A DNA stretch of 64,000 nucleotides from contig CAKTQV010000001.1 of NCBI GenBank assembly GCA_934597255.1, positions 265,550-329,549 on the forward strand. The letters are read 5' to 3'. Both the position numbers and the translations under genes were made by a program. This stretch comes from an uncultured Oscillospiraceae bacterium (lineage in GTDB: Bacteria; Bacillota; Clostridia; Oscillospirales; Oscillospiraceae). The notes under the pieces were generated by a model. That model was not told where the DNA came from. It saw nothing but the letters and a program-made list of their open reading frames with translations, and made no database searches. Positions within the stretch are counted from its first letter, which is position 1. Every line of letters starts with the position of its first letter. Shown here in pieces: positions 7,650 through 16,353 of this stretch.

Positions 7650-9464
7650 ATGGAGAAACTGAGAAACATCGCCATCATCGCGCACGTTGACCACGGCAAG
7701 ACCACGCTGGTGGACGCCATGCTGGCGCAGTCGGGCGTTTTCCGCCAGAACCAGCAGGTAGCCGAGCGCGTCATGGACTCGGGCGATCTGGAGCGCGAGC
7801 GCGGCATCACCATCCTGGCCAAGAACACCGCCGTGCAGTACGGCGACACAAAAATCAATATCGTCGATACGCCGGGCCACGCCGATTTCGGCGGCGAGGT
7901 CGAGCGCATTCTGAAGATGGTCAACGGCGTCATCCTGCTGGTGGACGCGGCGGAGGGGCCCATGCCGCAGACGCGCTTCGTGCTGGAGCATGCGCTGCAG
8001 CTCGGCCACCGCGTCATCGTGGTCATCAACAAGATCGACCGGCCCGACCAGCGCGTCTACGAGGTCGTGGACGAGGTGCTGGAGCTTCTGATGGACCTTG
8101 GCTGCACGGACGAGCAGCTTGATTCGCCCATGCTGTTCGCCTCGGCGCGCAACGGCACCTGCTCGGTCAGCCCCGAGACGCCGGGCACGGATCTCAAGCC
8201 CCTGTTCGACGCCATCGTGGACTACATCCCCGCGCCGGAGCAGGATACCTCCAAGCCCTTCCAGATGCTTGTCAGCTCCATCGATTACAACGAATACGTC
8301 GGCCGCATCGCCATCGGCCGCATCGAGCGCGGCGTCGTCGCCCAGAACCAGGAGATCGCCGTGTGCAACTACCACGAGACCGGCGCCGCGCCGAAAAAGG
8401 CCAAGGCCGTCTCTCTTTACGAGTTCCAGGGGCTTGACCGCGTGCCCGTCACGCAGGCCGAGGCCGGCAGCATCATCGCCCTCAGCGGCATCGCCGGCAT
8501 CGGCATCGGCGATACGATCTGTGCGCCGGACTGCGTGGAGCCGCTGCCGTTCGTGCAGATCTCCGCGCCGACCATCGAAATGACCTTCTCCGTCAACGAT
8601 TCCCCGTTCGCCGGGCGCGAGGGCAAGTGGGTCACCAGCCGCAACATCCGCGACCGGCTGTATCAGGAGACGCTCAAGGACGTGTCGCTGCGCGTGCGCG
8701 ACACGGACAGCACCGACGCCTTCGCCGTCGCCGGCCGCGGCGAGATGCATCTGTCCATCCTCATCGAGACTATGCGCCGCGAGGGGTATGAGTTCCAGGT
8801 CAGTCCCGCGCGCGTGCTGTATAAGGAGATCGACGGCAGGCTGTGCGAGCCGATGGAGCGCGTCGTGCTCGACGTGCCGGAGGGCAGCGTGGGCGCCGTG
8901 ATGGAGAAGCTCGGAAGCCGCAAGGGCGAATTCCTTCAGATGAACCCCGTCGGCGGACGGATGAAGCTGGAATACCTGATCCCCACGCGCGGCCTGTTCG
9001 GCTATCGGAGCGAATTTCTGACCGATACACGCGGCGAGGGCATCATGGCCAGCATATTCGATTCCTACGCGCCCGCCAAGGGCGAGCTCAAGCGCCGCAG
9101 CACCGGCTCGCTCGTGGCCTTTGAAACGGGCGAGGCCGTGGCCTACGGCCTGTGGAACGCGCAGGACCGCGGCACGCTGTTCATCACGCCCGGTACGCCG
9201 GTGTACGAGGGCATGGTCGTCGGCGTCTCCCCGAAGCAGGAGGATATCGTCGTCAACGTCTGCCGGACCAAGCATCTCACGAATACGCGTGCGTCCGGCT
9301 CGGACGAGGCGCTGCGCCTGGTCCCGGCCCGTCAGATGAGTCTGGAGCAGTGCATGGAGTTCATGGCGGACGACGAGCTTCTGGAAGTGACGCCGGAGCA
9401 TCTGCGCCTGCGCAAGAGCATCCTCAACCACGAGCGCCGCATGAAGGCCGCGCATAGAAAATAA
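7650..9464 (+). CDS. typA: Ribosome-associated GTPase TypA/BipA
   Basis: Translational GTPase of the EF-G-like family that acts on 50S assembly and stress adaptation. The 604-residue length is typical. G1 is AHVDHGKTT (residues 10-18), switch/G2 lies around RERGITI, G3 is DTPGHADFGGEV and G4 is NKIDR. EF-G-like domains follow, and then the BipA-specific C-terminal domain (TRGLFGYRSEFLTDTRGEG, NVCRTKHLTNTRASGSD). The ATG at 7650 is preferred over the GTG three codons earlier because it begins MEKLRNIAII and has AAGAGAG at a usable distance. Confidence 0.97.
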   Translation: MEKLRNIAIIAHVDHGKTTLVDAMLAQSGVFRQNQQVAERVMDSGDLERERGITILAKNTAVQYGDTKINIVDTPGHADFGGEVERILKMVNGVILLVDAAEGPMPQTRFVLEHALQLGHRVIVVINKIDRPDQRVYEVVDEVLELLMDLGCTDEQLDSPMLFASARNGTCSVSPETPGTDLKPLFDAIVDYIPAPEQDTSKPFQMLVSSIDYNEYVGRIAIGRIERGVVAQNQEIAVCNYHETGAAPKKAKAVSLYEFQGLDRVPVTQAEAGSIIALSGIAGIGIGDTICAPDCVEPLPFVQISAPTIEMTFSVNDSPFAGREGKWVTSRNIRDRLYQETLKDVSLRVRDTDSTDAFAVAGRGEMHLSILIETMRREGYEFQVSPARVLYKEIDGRLCEPMERVVLDVPEGSVGAVMEKLGSRKGEFLQMNPVGGRMKLEYLIPTRGLFGYRSEFLTDTRGEGIMASIFDSYAPAKGELKRRSTGSLVAFETGEAVAYGLWNAQDRGTLFITPGTPVYEGMVVGVSPKQEDIVVNVCRTKHLTNTRASGSDEALRLVPARQMSLEQCMEFMADDELLEVTPEHLRLRKSILNHERRMKAAHRK

Positions 9465-9493
9465 TTGACAAAACCGCTGCGCTGTGTTATAGT
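9465..9493 (+). promoter_or_regulatory. Promoter of rpsO(-pnp)
   Basis: Near-consensus TTGACA (9465-9470), 17-base spacer, TATAGT (9488-9493). It begins directly after the typA stop codon. Confidence 0.88.
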
Positions 9494-9499
9494 TTTACA

Positions 9500-9593
9500 G
9501 CTTGTATCACAGGCATAACCGCGCCCTTAGTCCGGGGCCTGGCCCCTCACTCAGAGCCCGGCAATTTGTATGACCGAAAGGAAGAGCTACACC
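9500..9593 (+). promoter_or_regulatory. Structured 5' leader of rpsO, possible S15 autoregulatory site
   Basis: The roughly 94-base leader contains a GC-rich hairpin (GGGGCCTGGCCCC, 9534-9546) and further complementary GGC/GCC tracts before the ribosome-binding site AAAGGAAG. S15 is known to bind and repress its own mRNA through unrelated leader structures in different bacteria. That this one does so is inferred from position only. Confidence 0.35.
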
Positions 9594-9860
9594 ATGATCA
9601 CCAAAGAGCAGAAAACCGCCATCATCGAGAGCAACAAGACCCACGAGGGCGACACCGGTTCCCCCGAGGTTCAGATCGCCATCCTGACCGAGCGCATCAG
9701 CCAGCTGACCGAGCATCTGAAGGTGCACAAGAACGACAAGCACAGCCGTATGGGTCTGATGAAGATGATCGGCAAGCGCCGCCGTCTTCTCGACTACGTC
9801 GCCAAGAGCGACGTCGAGCGCTACCGCAGCATCATTGCCAAGCTTGGCATCCGCAAGTAA
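9594..9860 (+). CDS. rpsO: 30S ribosomal protein S15
   Basis: Binds the central domain of 16S rRNA. The 88-residue length and the sequence (THEGDTGSPEVQIAILT, HKNDKHSRMGLMKMIGKRR, LDYVAKSD, YRSIIAKLGIRK) are diagnostic. The ATG at 9594, preceded by AAAGGAAG, is chosen over the in-frame ATG at 9570. The rpsO-pnp pair is conserved in bacteria, with a terminator between them here. Confidence 0.98.
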   Translation: MITKEQKTAIIESNKTHEGDTGSPEVQIAILTERISQLTEHLKVHKNDKHSRMGLMKMIGKRRRLLDYVAKSDVERYRSIIAKLGIRK

Positions 9861-9891
9861 GACTTGCATTTCTGAGGCTTATGAAGGTTTA

Positions 9892-9924
9892 AGGGAGAGA
9901 CAACTGAATCGTCTCTCCCTTTTT
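9892..9924 (+). terminator. Terminator/attenuator between rpsO and pnp
   Basis: Ten-base arm GGGAGAGACa pairs with GTCTCTCCC and is followed by TTTTT. pnp begins 37 bases later without a clear promoter of its own, so read-through may set pnp level. Confidence 0.88.
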
Positions 9925-9961
9925 CTGTACAGAATTTGAGTTAGAGGAAAGGAACGAACCA

Positions 9962-12106
9962 ATGATCATCCGCCACAAAACATTCGACAATATGCGCACC
10001 TGGGAGATGGACCTGTGCGGCCGTCCCCTGAAGATGGAGGTCGGACGCCTGGCCGAGCTGGCCACGGCCTCCGTGCTCGTCAGCTACGGCGAGACCACCG
10101 TCCTGGCCACCGTCACCGCCAGCGCCCGTCCCAAGGACGGCATCGATTATTTCCCTCTCGCCGTGGACTTCAACGAGAAGCTTTACGCCGTCGGCCGCAT
10201 CCCCGGCAGCTTCATGCGCCGCGAGGGCAAGCCCAGTCTCAACGCCGTGCTCGCCAGCCGTCTGATCGACCGGCCCATGCGCCCGCTGTTCCCGTCCGAC
10301 CTGCGCAACGACGTGATCGTCAGCTGCGACGTGCTGTCCGTTGACCGCGACTGCTCGCCGGAGATCACGGCCATGATCGGCGCCTCCGCCGCCACCGCCA
10401 TCTCCTGCGTCCCCTGGGCCGGCCCCATCGCGGGCTGCGTGATCGGCTGGGACGGCGAGAAGTATCTGTTCAACCCCACGAAGGCTGAGCGCGAGACGAG
10501 CAAAATGACCGTGACGCTGGCCGCCACCGCCGAGAAGATCGTCATGATCGAGGCCGAGGCCGACCAGATCCCCAACGACGTTATGTACAACGGCATCGTC
10601 GAGGCGCACGAGAAGGTGCTCAAGCCCGTCGTGGCCCTCATCAACCAGATGGTCGCCGAGGTCGGCAAGCCCAAGTTCAGCTATGACCACGCCGCCTTTG
10701 ACAACGAGCTGTTCGAGCTTCTGTGCTCCGACGAGATGGAAGGCATGGAGCACTGCATGGACACCGACGACAAGAACGTGCGCGAGGAGCGCGTCAACGA
10801 GTGGATCGAGGCCGTGCGCGCGAAGTATGAGGAAGCGCACCCCGACATGATGCAGTATATGGACGAGATCCTGTACCGCATGCAGAAGAAGGTCGTGAAG
10901 AAGTGGCTGCTCGCGGGCCGCCGCGTGGACGGACGCGCCATGAACGAGATCCGGCCCCTCGCCGCCGACGTTCATGTCATCCCGCGCGTGCATGGCAGCG
11001 GTCTTTTCACCCGCGGCCAGACGCAGGTGCTCTCCATCGCCACGCTCAACACGCTCTCCGCGTCCCAGAAGATCGATACGATCTGGGAGGAGGAGTCCAA
11101 GCGTTTCATGCATCATTACAATATGCCCGGCTACTCCACCGGCGAGGCCAAGGCCAACCGTTCCACGTCCCGCCGCGAGCAGGGTCACGGCGCGCTGGTC
11201 GAAAAGGCGCTCGAGGCCGTCATCCCCGATGTGGAGGACTTCCCCTACGCCATCCGCGTGGTCTCCGAGGTCCTTTCCTCCAACGGCTCGACGTCGCAGG
11301 GCTCCATCTGCGGCACGACACTGGCGCTGATGGATGCGGGCGTGCCCCTCAAGGCGCCCGTGGCCGGCATCAGCTGCGGTCTGATCCATGACGACGACGG
11401 CTCCTGGCGCACGTTCATCGACATCCAGGGCGTCGAGGACTTCCACGGCGAGATGGACTTCAAGGTCGCCGGCACGAAGAAGGGCATCACCGCCATTCAG
11501 ATGGATCTGAAGAACGACGGCCTGACCTACGACATCATCAAAAACGCCTTTGACATCACCTACGAGGCCCGCTGCCAGATTCTCGACGAGGTCATGCTGC
11601 CCTGCATCTCCGAGCCGCGCAAGGAGCTGGCCGCCAGCGCGCCCAAGATGATCAAGATGAAGATCAACCCCGACAAGATCCGCGAGGTCATCGGCTCCGG
11701 CGGCAAGGTCATCCAGAAGATCACGGCCGACACCGGCTGCAAGATCGACATCGAGGACGACGGCTCCGTGTTCATCGCCTCCGAGGATATCGAGGCCTGC
11801 CGCGCGGCGAAAAAGACCATCGACAACATCGTCTTTGAGCCGGAGGTCGGCGCGCTGTACTACGGCCAGTGCGTGCGCATCATCCCCATCGGCGCGTTCA
11901 TCGAGCTGGTGCCCGGCAAGGACGGCATGGTCCACATCAAGGATCTTGAGTTCAAGCGCACCGAGAAGGTCGAGGATGTGCTCAACGTCGGCGACTGGAC
12001 CTGGGTCAAGGTCTCCGAGATCGACGACCGCGGCCGTGTCAACCTCAGCCGCAAGGACGCCATCCGCGAGCGTGAGCAGGCCGGTCTGCCCACGGACCGC
12101 GCGTAA
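9962..12106 (+). CDS. pnp: Polynucleotide phosphorylase
   Basis: Phosphorolytic 3'-5' exoribonuclease of RNA decay, 714 residues. It has two RNase PH-like domains, the second carrying RGQTQVL, SRREQGHGALVEKALE and SEVLSSNGSTSQGSICG. An alpha-helical linker lies between them. A KH domain follows (IREVIGSGGKVIQKI, about residue 575) and then an S1 domain (GQCVRIIPIGAFIELVPGKD, GRVNLSRKDA). AGGAAAGGAACG precedes the ATG. Terminated by the hairpin at 12119-12155. Confidence 0.98.
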   Translation: MIIRHKTFDNMRTWEMDLCGRPLKMEVGRLAELATASVLVSYGETTVLATVTASARPKDGIDYFPLAVDFNEKLYAVGRIPGSFMRREGKPSLNAVLASRLIDRPMRPLFPSDLRNDVIVSCDVLSVDRDCSPEITAMIGASAATAISCVPWAGPIAGCVIGWDGEKYLFNPTKAERETSKMTVTLAATAEKIVMIEAEADQIPNDVMYNGIVEAHEKVLKPVVALINQMVAEVGKPKFSYDHAAFDNELFELLCSDEMEGMEHCMDTDDKNVREERVNEWIEAVRAKYEEAHPDMMQYMDEILYRMQKKVVKKWLLAGRRVDGRAMNEIRPLAADVHVIPRVHGSGLFTRGQTQVLSIATLNTLSASQKIDTIWEEESKRFMHHYNMPGYSTGEAKANRSTSRREQGHGALVEKALEAVIPDVEDFPYAIRVVSEVLSSNGSTSQGSICGTTLALMDAGVPLKAPVAGISCGLIHDDDGSWRTFIDIQGVEDFHGEMDFKVAGTKKGITAIQMDLKNDGLTYDIIKNAFDITYEARCQILDEVMLPCISEPRKELAASAPKMIKMKINPDKIREVIGSGGKVIQKITADTGCKIDIEDDGSVFIASEDIEACRAAKKTIDNIVFEPEVGALYYGQCVRIIPIGAFIELVPGKDGMVHIKDLEFKRTEKVEDVLNVGDWTWVKVSEIDDRGRVNLSRKDAIREREQAGLPTDRA

Positions 12107-12118
12107 ACAAACACACAG

Positions 12119-12155
12119 CAAAGCCCGCCGCTTTTGAAAAAGCGGCGGGCTTTTC
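12119..12155 (+). terminator. Terminator of pnp
   Basis: The arm AAAGCCCGCCGCTTTT pairs with AAAAGCGGCGGGCTTTT, with a terminal T run. Confidence 0.92.
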
Positions 12156-12170
12156 CGTCCGGACGCCCGC

Positions 12171-12199
12171 TTGACGCCGGAGGAGAAGTACGGTATATT
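12171..12199 (+). promoter_or_regulatory. Promoter of the TIGR00300-like gene
   Basis: TTGACG (12171-12176), 17-base spacer, TATATT (12194-12199), 39 bases before the ATG at 12238. Confidence 0.72.
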
Positions 12200-12237
12200 A
12201 GCCCTGTAAGCCTATTATGCTGACAGGAGGGGGACCC

Positions 12238-13338
12238 ATGGCTTTTACACTTCCGGCATACCATGCGCCGGATTTTTCCCGGCCCGATCTCGTGCGCGCG
12301 CCCGACGCGAAAACGGCACGCTGCCCGGCCGACGGCGTCGCGCCCGCCGGCTTTCACAGCAGCTCCATGTATCCCGAATACTTCAAGATCGGCGGCGTGT
12401 GGCGGCTGGCGGAGGAGAGCCGCATGGACGCGAGCGTCGTGCTGCGCCCGGACGGGCGGCTCGACGTGGTGGAAAACCGCGCGCTGAAAAAAGGCGACGA
12501 GGTCTTTCTCGGCCGCGCCGACGACGGAAGCGAGGGCGTTTATATGCATACCGAGGGCTTCCTCGACCCTGACGCGCCGGCGGCCGACCGCTTTGCCTTC
12601 CGCGTGGGGCGCAGTCGTGAAACGAGCTACGCAAGGGATTACGACGAGCTGATCGAGCTTCTGCGCAGCGAGCGGGAGCACGGGAAGATCGTGTGGGTGA
12701 TGGGGCCGGCCTTCGCCTTTGACAGCGACGCGCGGCGCGCGATGCAGTCGCTGGCGGAAAACGGCTACGTCCACGGCCTGCTGGCCGGAAACGCCCTCGC
12801 CACGCACGACCTGGAGGCCGCGTGGCTGCACACGGCGCTCGGCCAGGACATATACACGCAGCGCTCGCAGCCGAACGGCCACTATAACCACCTGGATCTG
12901 CTCAACGAGGTGCGGCGCGCCGGCTCGATCGAACGCTTTCTGGACGAGAAGGAGATCGACAACGGCATCCTGTATGCCTGTGTCCGGCGGGGCATTCCCT
13001 TTGTGCTGGCCGGTTCCATCCGGGACGACGGCCCGCTGCCGGAGGTGATCGGAGACGCATACGAGGCGGCGGCCGCCATGCGTGACATGCTGCGGGACGC
13101 GACCTGCGTTGTTTGTCTGGCGACCATGCTGCACACCATTGCCGCGGGAAACATGCTTCCGTCGTTCCGCGTGACGGCGGACGGAACGGTGCGGCCGGTG
13201 TATTTTTATGCCGTGGACGCGGATGAATTTGTGGTCAACAAGCTTCTTGACCGCGGGAGCCTGTCTGCGCGCACCATCGTGACAAATGTGCAGGACTTCA
13301 TCACCATTGTGGCACGGGGACTGAAGACCATGGCGTGA
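12238..13338 (+). CDS. TIGR00300/LOR-SDH-region protein, ornithine-cyclodeaminase-like
   Basis: The 366-residue protein matches, from memory of the family, the 'LOR/SDH conserved region' proteins (TIGR00300). Archaeal members are NAD-dependent ornithine cyclodeaminases (ornithine to proline plus ammonia), and the same fold forms the C-terminal half of cyanobacterial ArgZ-type enzymes. Diagnostic stretches are NGILYACVRRGIPFVLAGSI, RDDGPLPEVIGD, CLATMLHTIAAGNMLPSF and VVNKLLDRGSLSARTIV. AGGAGGGGGA precedes the ATG at 12238. It converges on the ygeW-ridA operon, which fits a nitrogen-metabolism role but does not prove it. Substrate not assigned. Confidence 0.72.
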   Translation: MAFTLPAYHAPDFSRPDLVRAPDAKTARCPADGVAPAGFHSSSMYPEYFKIGGVWRLAEESRMDASVVLRPDGRLDVVENRALKKGDEVFLGRADDGSEGVYMHTEGFLDPDAPAADRFAFRVGRSRETSYARDYDELIELLRSEREHGKIVWVMGPAFAFDSDARRAMQSLAENGYVHGLLAGNALATHDLEAAWLHTALGQDIYTQRSQPNGHYNHLDLLNEVRRAGSIERFLDEKEIDNGILYACVRRGIPFVLAGSIRDDGPLPEVIGDAYEAAAAMRDMLRDATCVVCLATMLHTIAAGNMLPSFRVTADGTVRPVYFYAVDADEFVVNKLLDRGSLSARTIVTNVQDFITIVARGLKTMA

Positions 13339-13362
13339 GAAAAACGGAAAATGAGAAAAAAT

Positions 13363-13392
13363 GCATCCGCAGTCCGATCGGACTGCGGATGC
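13363..13392. terminator. Thirty-base perfect palindrome between convergent genes
   Basis: GCATCCGCAGTCCGA is followed immediately by its exact complement. On the minus strand it is followed by a T-rich run, so it should end the ssnA-ridA operon. It also lies 24 bases after the rightward gene. Confidence 0.8.
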
Positions 13393-13416
13393 TGCATATT
13401 TGTACGCTGAAAAATA

Positions 13417-13791
13417 TTATTTTTCCACGACCAGACCGATGGCCTCGATCTCGATCGGGGCGTTCTTCGGCAGCGCCGACACCTGGATGCAGGCGCGTGC
13501 CGGCGGGATCTCGCCGCAGAAGTGGCGGGCATACACCTCGTTGACGGCTGCAAAATCATTCATCGACCGCAGGAACACCGTGGTCTTGACGACGTGCGCC
13601 AGATCGCTTCCGCCGGCCTCCAGAACGGCCTGCACGTTGCGGATGCACTGCTCGGTCTGTGCTTCGATGCCGCTGGGGATGCGGCCGTTCGCGTCTGTGG
13701 GAAGCTGGCCGGAGACGAACACAAGGCCGCCCGCGCACACGCCGGCGGAGTACGGCCCGACGGCGGGGGAGGGTCCTTCGATCCGCTTCAT
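13417..13791 (-). CDS. ridA: RidA-family enamine/imine deaminase
   Basis: The 124-residue protein of the YjgF/YER057c/UK114 family hydrolyses reactive 2-aminoacrylate-type imines to ketoacids. Family marks: SPAVGPYSAGV near the N-terminus, GLVFVSGQLPTD, TEQCIRNVQAVLEAGG, VVKTTVFL, and PPARACIQVSALPK with the substrate-carboxylate Arg. GGAG precedes the ATG at 13791, five bases after the ygeW stop, so it is the last gene of the operon. Imine clean-up fits a pathway that makes or breaks diaminopropionate-like or other amino-acid intermediates. Confidence 0.93.
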   Translation of the reverse strand: MKRIEGPSPAVGPYSAGVCAGGLVFVSGQLPTDANGRIPSGIEAQTEQCIRNVQAVLEAGGSDLAHVVKTTVFLRSMNDFAAVNEVYARHFCGEIPPARACIQVSALPKNAPIEIEAIGLVVEK

Positions 13792-13796
13792 GCCGT

Positions 13797-14993
13797 TCAG
13801 CTCCTTTCCCAGCGCGGCTGTGCCCGCGACTCGAGTCTGGCCAGCATGGCGGCGGGGTCCTTCTCCTTGGAGAGGAAGATCATGGCCGCGATGATGTAGG
13901 GCTTGAAGCTGGCCTGCTTGTACAGGCTGGTGCGGTAGCGGTCGAACACGCTCGCGGCGACCTCGCCGTGGGCGCAGGAAACGTCCGTGATGTCCGCCGG
14001 CAGGCAGTGCAGATACATGGCCTTGCCGCCGTTCGTGAGGGCCATCATTTCCTCGGTGCACTCCCAGTCCATGTGCTCCGCGTTCTGCGCCAGAAGCTCC
14101 TTTTCCAGCGCGTCGATGCCGGCGTGGTCGCCCTGCGCGTACAGCTCGGTGCGCTTTTCCATGGCGGCGAAGGGCGCCCAGCTCTTGGGATAGACGATGT
14201 CGGCGCCCTCAAAGGCCTCGGCCATCGTGGCCGCCTTGCGGAAGCTGCCGCCGGAGGCCGCCGCCTGCTGCGCGGCGAGCTGCTCGACCTCGGGGAACAC
14301 GTCGTAGCCCTCGGGGTGCGCCAGCGTCACGTCCATGCCGAAGCGCGTGAACAGGCCGATCACGCCCTGCGGCACGGACAGGGGCTTGCCGTAGCTGGGA
14401 CTGTAGGCCCAGGTCATGGCGACCTTTTTGCCCCTGAGATTTTCCACGCCGCCGAGCTCATGGATGACGTGCAGAAGATCGGCGCAGCACTGGGTGGGAT
14501 GGTCGATGTCGCACTGGAGATTGACGAGCGAGGGGACCTGCTCCAGAATGCCGTCGGCATGGCCCTGGCGGACGGCGTCGGAAACGGCCTTCTGATAGGT
14601 GTGGCCCTTGCCGATGTACATATCGTCGCGGATGCCGATGACGTCGGCCATGAAGGAGATCATGTTCGCCGTCTCGCGCACGGTCTCGCCATGGGCGATC
14701 TGGCTTTTACCCTCGTCCAGATCCTGCACCTCAAGGCCGAGCAGGTTGCAGGCCGAGGCGAAGGAAAAGCGCGTGCGCGTGGAGTTGTCGCGGAACAGGC
14801 TGATGCCGAGTCCGGAATCAAAGATCTTTGTGGAAATATTGTTCTCGCGTAGGCAGCGCAGCGCGTCGGCCACGGTGAACAGCGCGGCGAGCTCGTCGTC
14901 GCTTTTGTCCCAGGTCAGGAAAAAGTCGTCTCCGTACATCCGGGAGAAATCCAGCTTTGCCAGCTTTTCGGCGTATTGCTTCATCAGATTCAT
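13797..14993 (-). CDS. ygeW: Knotted carbamoyltransferase YgeW
   Basis: Member of the aspartate/ornithine carbamoyltransferase superfamily, YgeW branch, whose natural amine acceptor is not settled. The carbamoyl-phosphate loop is FRDNSTRTRFSFA (about residues 67-79), followed by CDIDHPTQCCADLLH and MYLHCLPADITDVSC. At 398 residues it is close to the E. coli protein (396). The ATG at 14993 overlaps the ygeY stop (ATGA). In E. coli the gene sits with ygeX, ygeY, a carbamate kinase and hyuA; ygeX and the kinase are not in this window. Confidence 0.93.
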   Translation of the reverse strand: MNLMKQYAEKLAKLDFSRMYGDDFFLTWDKSDDELAALFTVADALRCLRENNISTKIFDSGLGISLFRDNSTRTRFSFASACNLLGLEVQDLDEGKSQIAHGETVRETANMISFMADVIGIRDDMYIGKGHTYQKAVSDAVRQGHADGILEQVPSLVNLQCDIDHPTQCCADLLHVIHELGGVENLRGKKVAMTWAYSPSYGKPLSVPQGVIGLFTRFGMDVTLAHPEGYDVFPEVEQLAAQQAAASGGSFRKAATMAEAFEGADIVYPKSWAPFAAMEKRTELYAQGDHAGIDALEKELLAQNAEHMDWECTEEMMALTNGGKAMYLHCLPADITDVSCAHGEVAASVFDRYRTSLYKQASFKPYIIAAMIFLSKEKDPAAMLARLESRAQPRWERS

Positions 14994-16312
14994 TTCTTCA
15001 GCTCCTCCACATAATTCATCGGCGTCGCGGCCAGAACGGCCGCGCAGCGGACAAGGTCCTGCTTCCATGTGATCTCATTGGGCGCGTGCGCCTGGCTTTC
15101 CGCGCCGGGGCCGAAGCCCACGCAGGGGATGCCGAAGCGGCCCTGAATGGACACGCCGTTGGTGGAAAACGTCCACTTGTCGATCAGCGGCCGGCCGGCG
15201 CGCCTGCTCATCGCGTCCGGCTCGCCGGTGCGCTCGGCGCCGTACATGGCGCGGTAGCTGTTGGCCACGGCCTGCACATGCGGCGCGGACTCGCGGTTGA
15301 TCCAGGTGGGGAAGTAGCACTCCGTCTCGTAGACCAGCCCCGTCCACGAAGGGCGGTCGTATTTGTACATGCTGACGGTCACGTCGTCCGCGTATTTCCG
15401 GCAGGACGGCAGATCGCGTATCTCCTGCAGGCAGCTTTCAAAGGTCTCGCCGGCGGTCATGCGCCGGTCGAGGGACACGGAGCAGCCGTCCGCCACGGCG
15501 CAGCGGGAGGGCGAGCTGTAGAATATCTCGCTGACGGTCACAGTGCCGCGGCCGAGGAAGCGCGCGTCGTTCCAGTCGGGGTTGTATTTCTCGTCCAGCA
15601 TCTTCACCAGACCCTTGATCTCGACGGAATTGTCCGCGGGGTTTTCGTTGAGCGCGCGCACGTCGCGCAGGATGTCGGCCATTTTGTAAATGGCGTTGTC
15701 GCCGCGCTCCGGCGCCGAGCCGTGGCACGACACGCCGCGCACATCCACGCGTATCTCCATGCGGCCGCGGTGGCCGCGGTATACGCCGCAGTCGGTAGGC
15801 TCGGTGGAGACGACGAATTCCGGCGTGAAGCCGTCCTCGTTGTGGATGTACTGCCAGCAGAGACCGTCGCAGTCCTCCTCCTGCACGGTGCAGGTGACCA
15901 GGATGCTGTAGCCGTCGGGAATGAGGCCGAGATCGTGCGCGATCTTTGCGCCGTATATCTGGCTGACGCAGCCGCCCTCCTGATCGGAGGCGCCGCGGCC
16001 GCCGATCTGCGTGTCCGTTTCAAAGCCCTCGTAGGGGTCGAACGCCCAGTTGCTGCGCAGGCCGACGCCGACGGTGTCGATGTGGCCGTCGAAGGCGATG
16101 AGCTTTTCGCCCTCGCCGATCAGTCCCAGCGCGTTGCCCTGCGGGTCGATCCACGCCTTGCGGTAGCCGAGCTTTTCCATCTCGGCGACGGCGCGGCGGA
16201 CCACGCCCTCCTCGCCGCAGCTTTCGCTCGGCAGTGCGATCAGCTCGCGCAGAAAGCGCGTCATGTCGGGCAGATAGGTCTGCGCCGTCTGCTGTATTTT
16301 TTCATAGTCCAT
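14990..16312 (-). CDS. ygeY: YgeY-type M20 metallohydrolase
   Basis: M20 (ArgE/DapE/CPG2-like) zinc hydrolase of the YgeY clade, often labelled selenium-metabolism hydrolase. Metal and catalytic residues are visible: AFDGHIDTVG (His and catalytic Asp), RGASDQEGG (bridging Asp), VQEEDCDG (catalytic Glu and ligand), STEPTD, and GPGAESQAHAPNE (last His). It has 440 residues. The likely role is hydrolysis of a carbamoyl/acyl-amino acid intermediate in the anaerobic purine or urate route proposed for this gene group; the exact substrate is not established here. It starts 41 bases after ygfK. Confidence 0.92.
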   Translation of the reverse strand: MDYEKIQQTAQTYLPDMTRFLRELIALPSESCGEEGVVRRAVAEMEKLGYRKAWIDPQGNALGLIGEGEKLIAFDGHIDTVGVGLRSNWAFDPYEGFETDTQIGGRGASDQEGGCVSQIYGAKIAHDLGLIPDGYSILVTCTVQEEDCDGLCWQYIHNEDGFTPEFVVSTEPTDCGVYRGHRGRMEIRVDVRGVSCHGSAPERGDNAIYKMADILRDVRALNENPADNSVEIKGLVKMLDEKYNPDWNDARFLGRGTVTVSEIFYSSPSRCAVADGCSVSLDRRMTAGETFESCLQEIRDLPSCRKYADDVTVSMYKYDRPSWTGLVYETECYFPTWINRESAPHVQAVANSYRAMYGAERTGEPDAMSRRAGRPLIDKWTFSTNGVSIQGRFGIPCVGFGPGAESQAHAPNEITWKQDLVRCAAVLAATPMNYVEELKK

Positions 16313-16353
16313 ATTTTTTTCTCCTTATATCCGGCCGTGCGGCCGGGAATCGG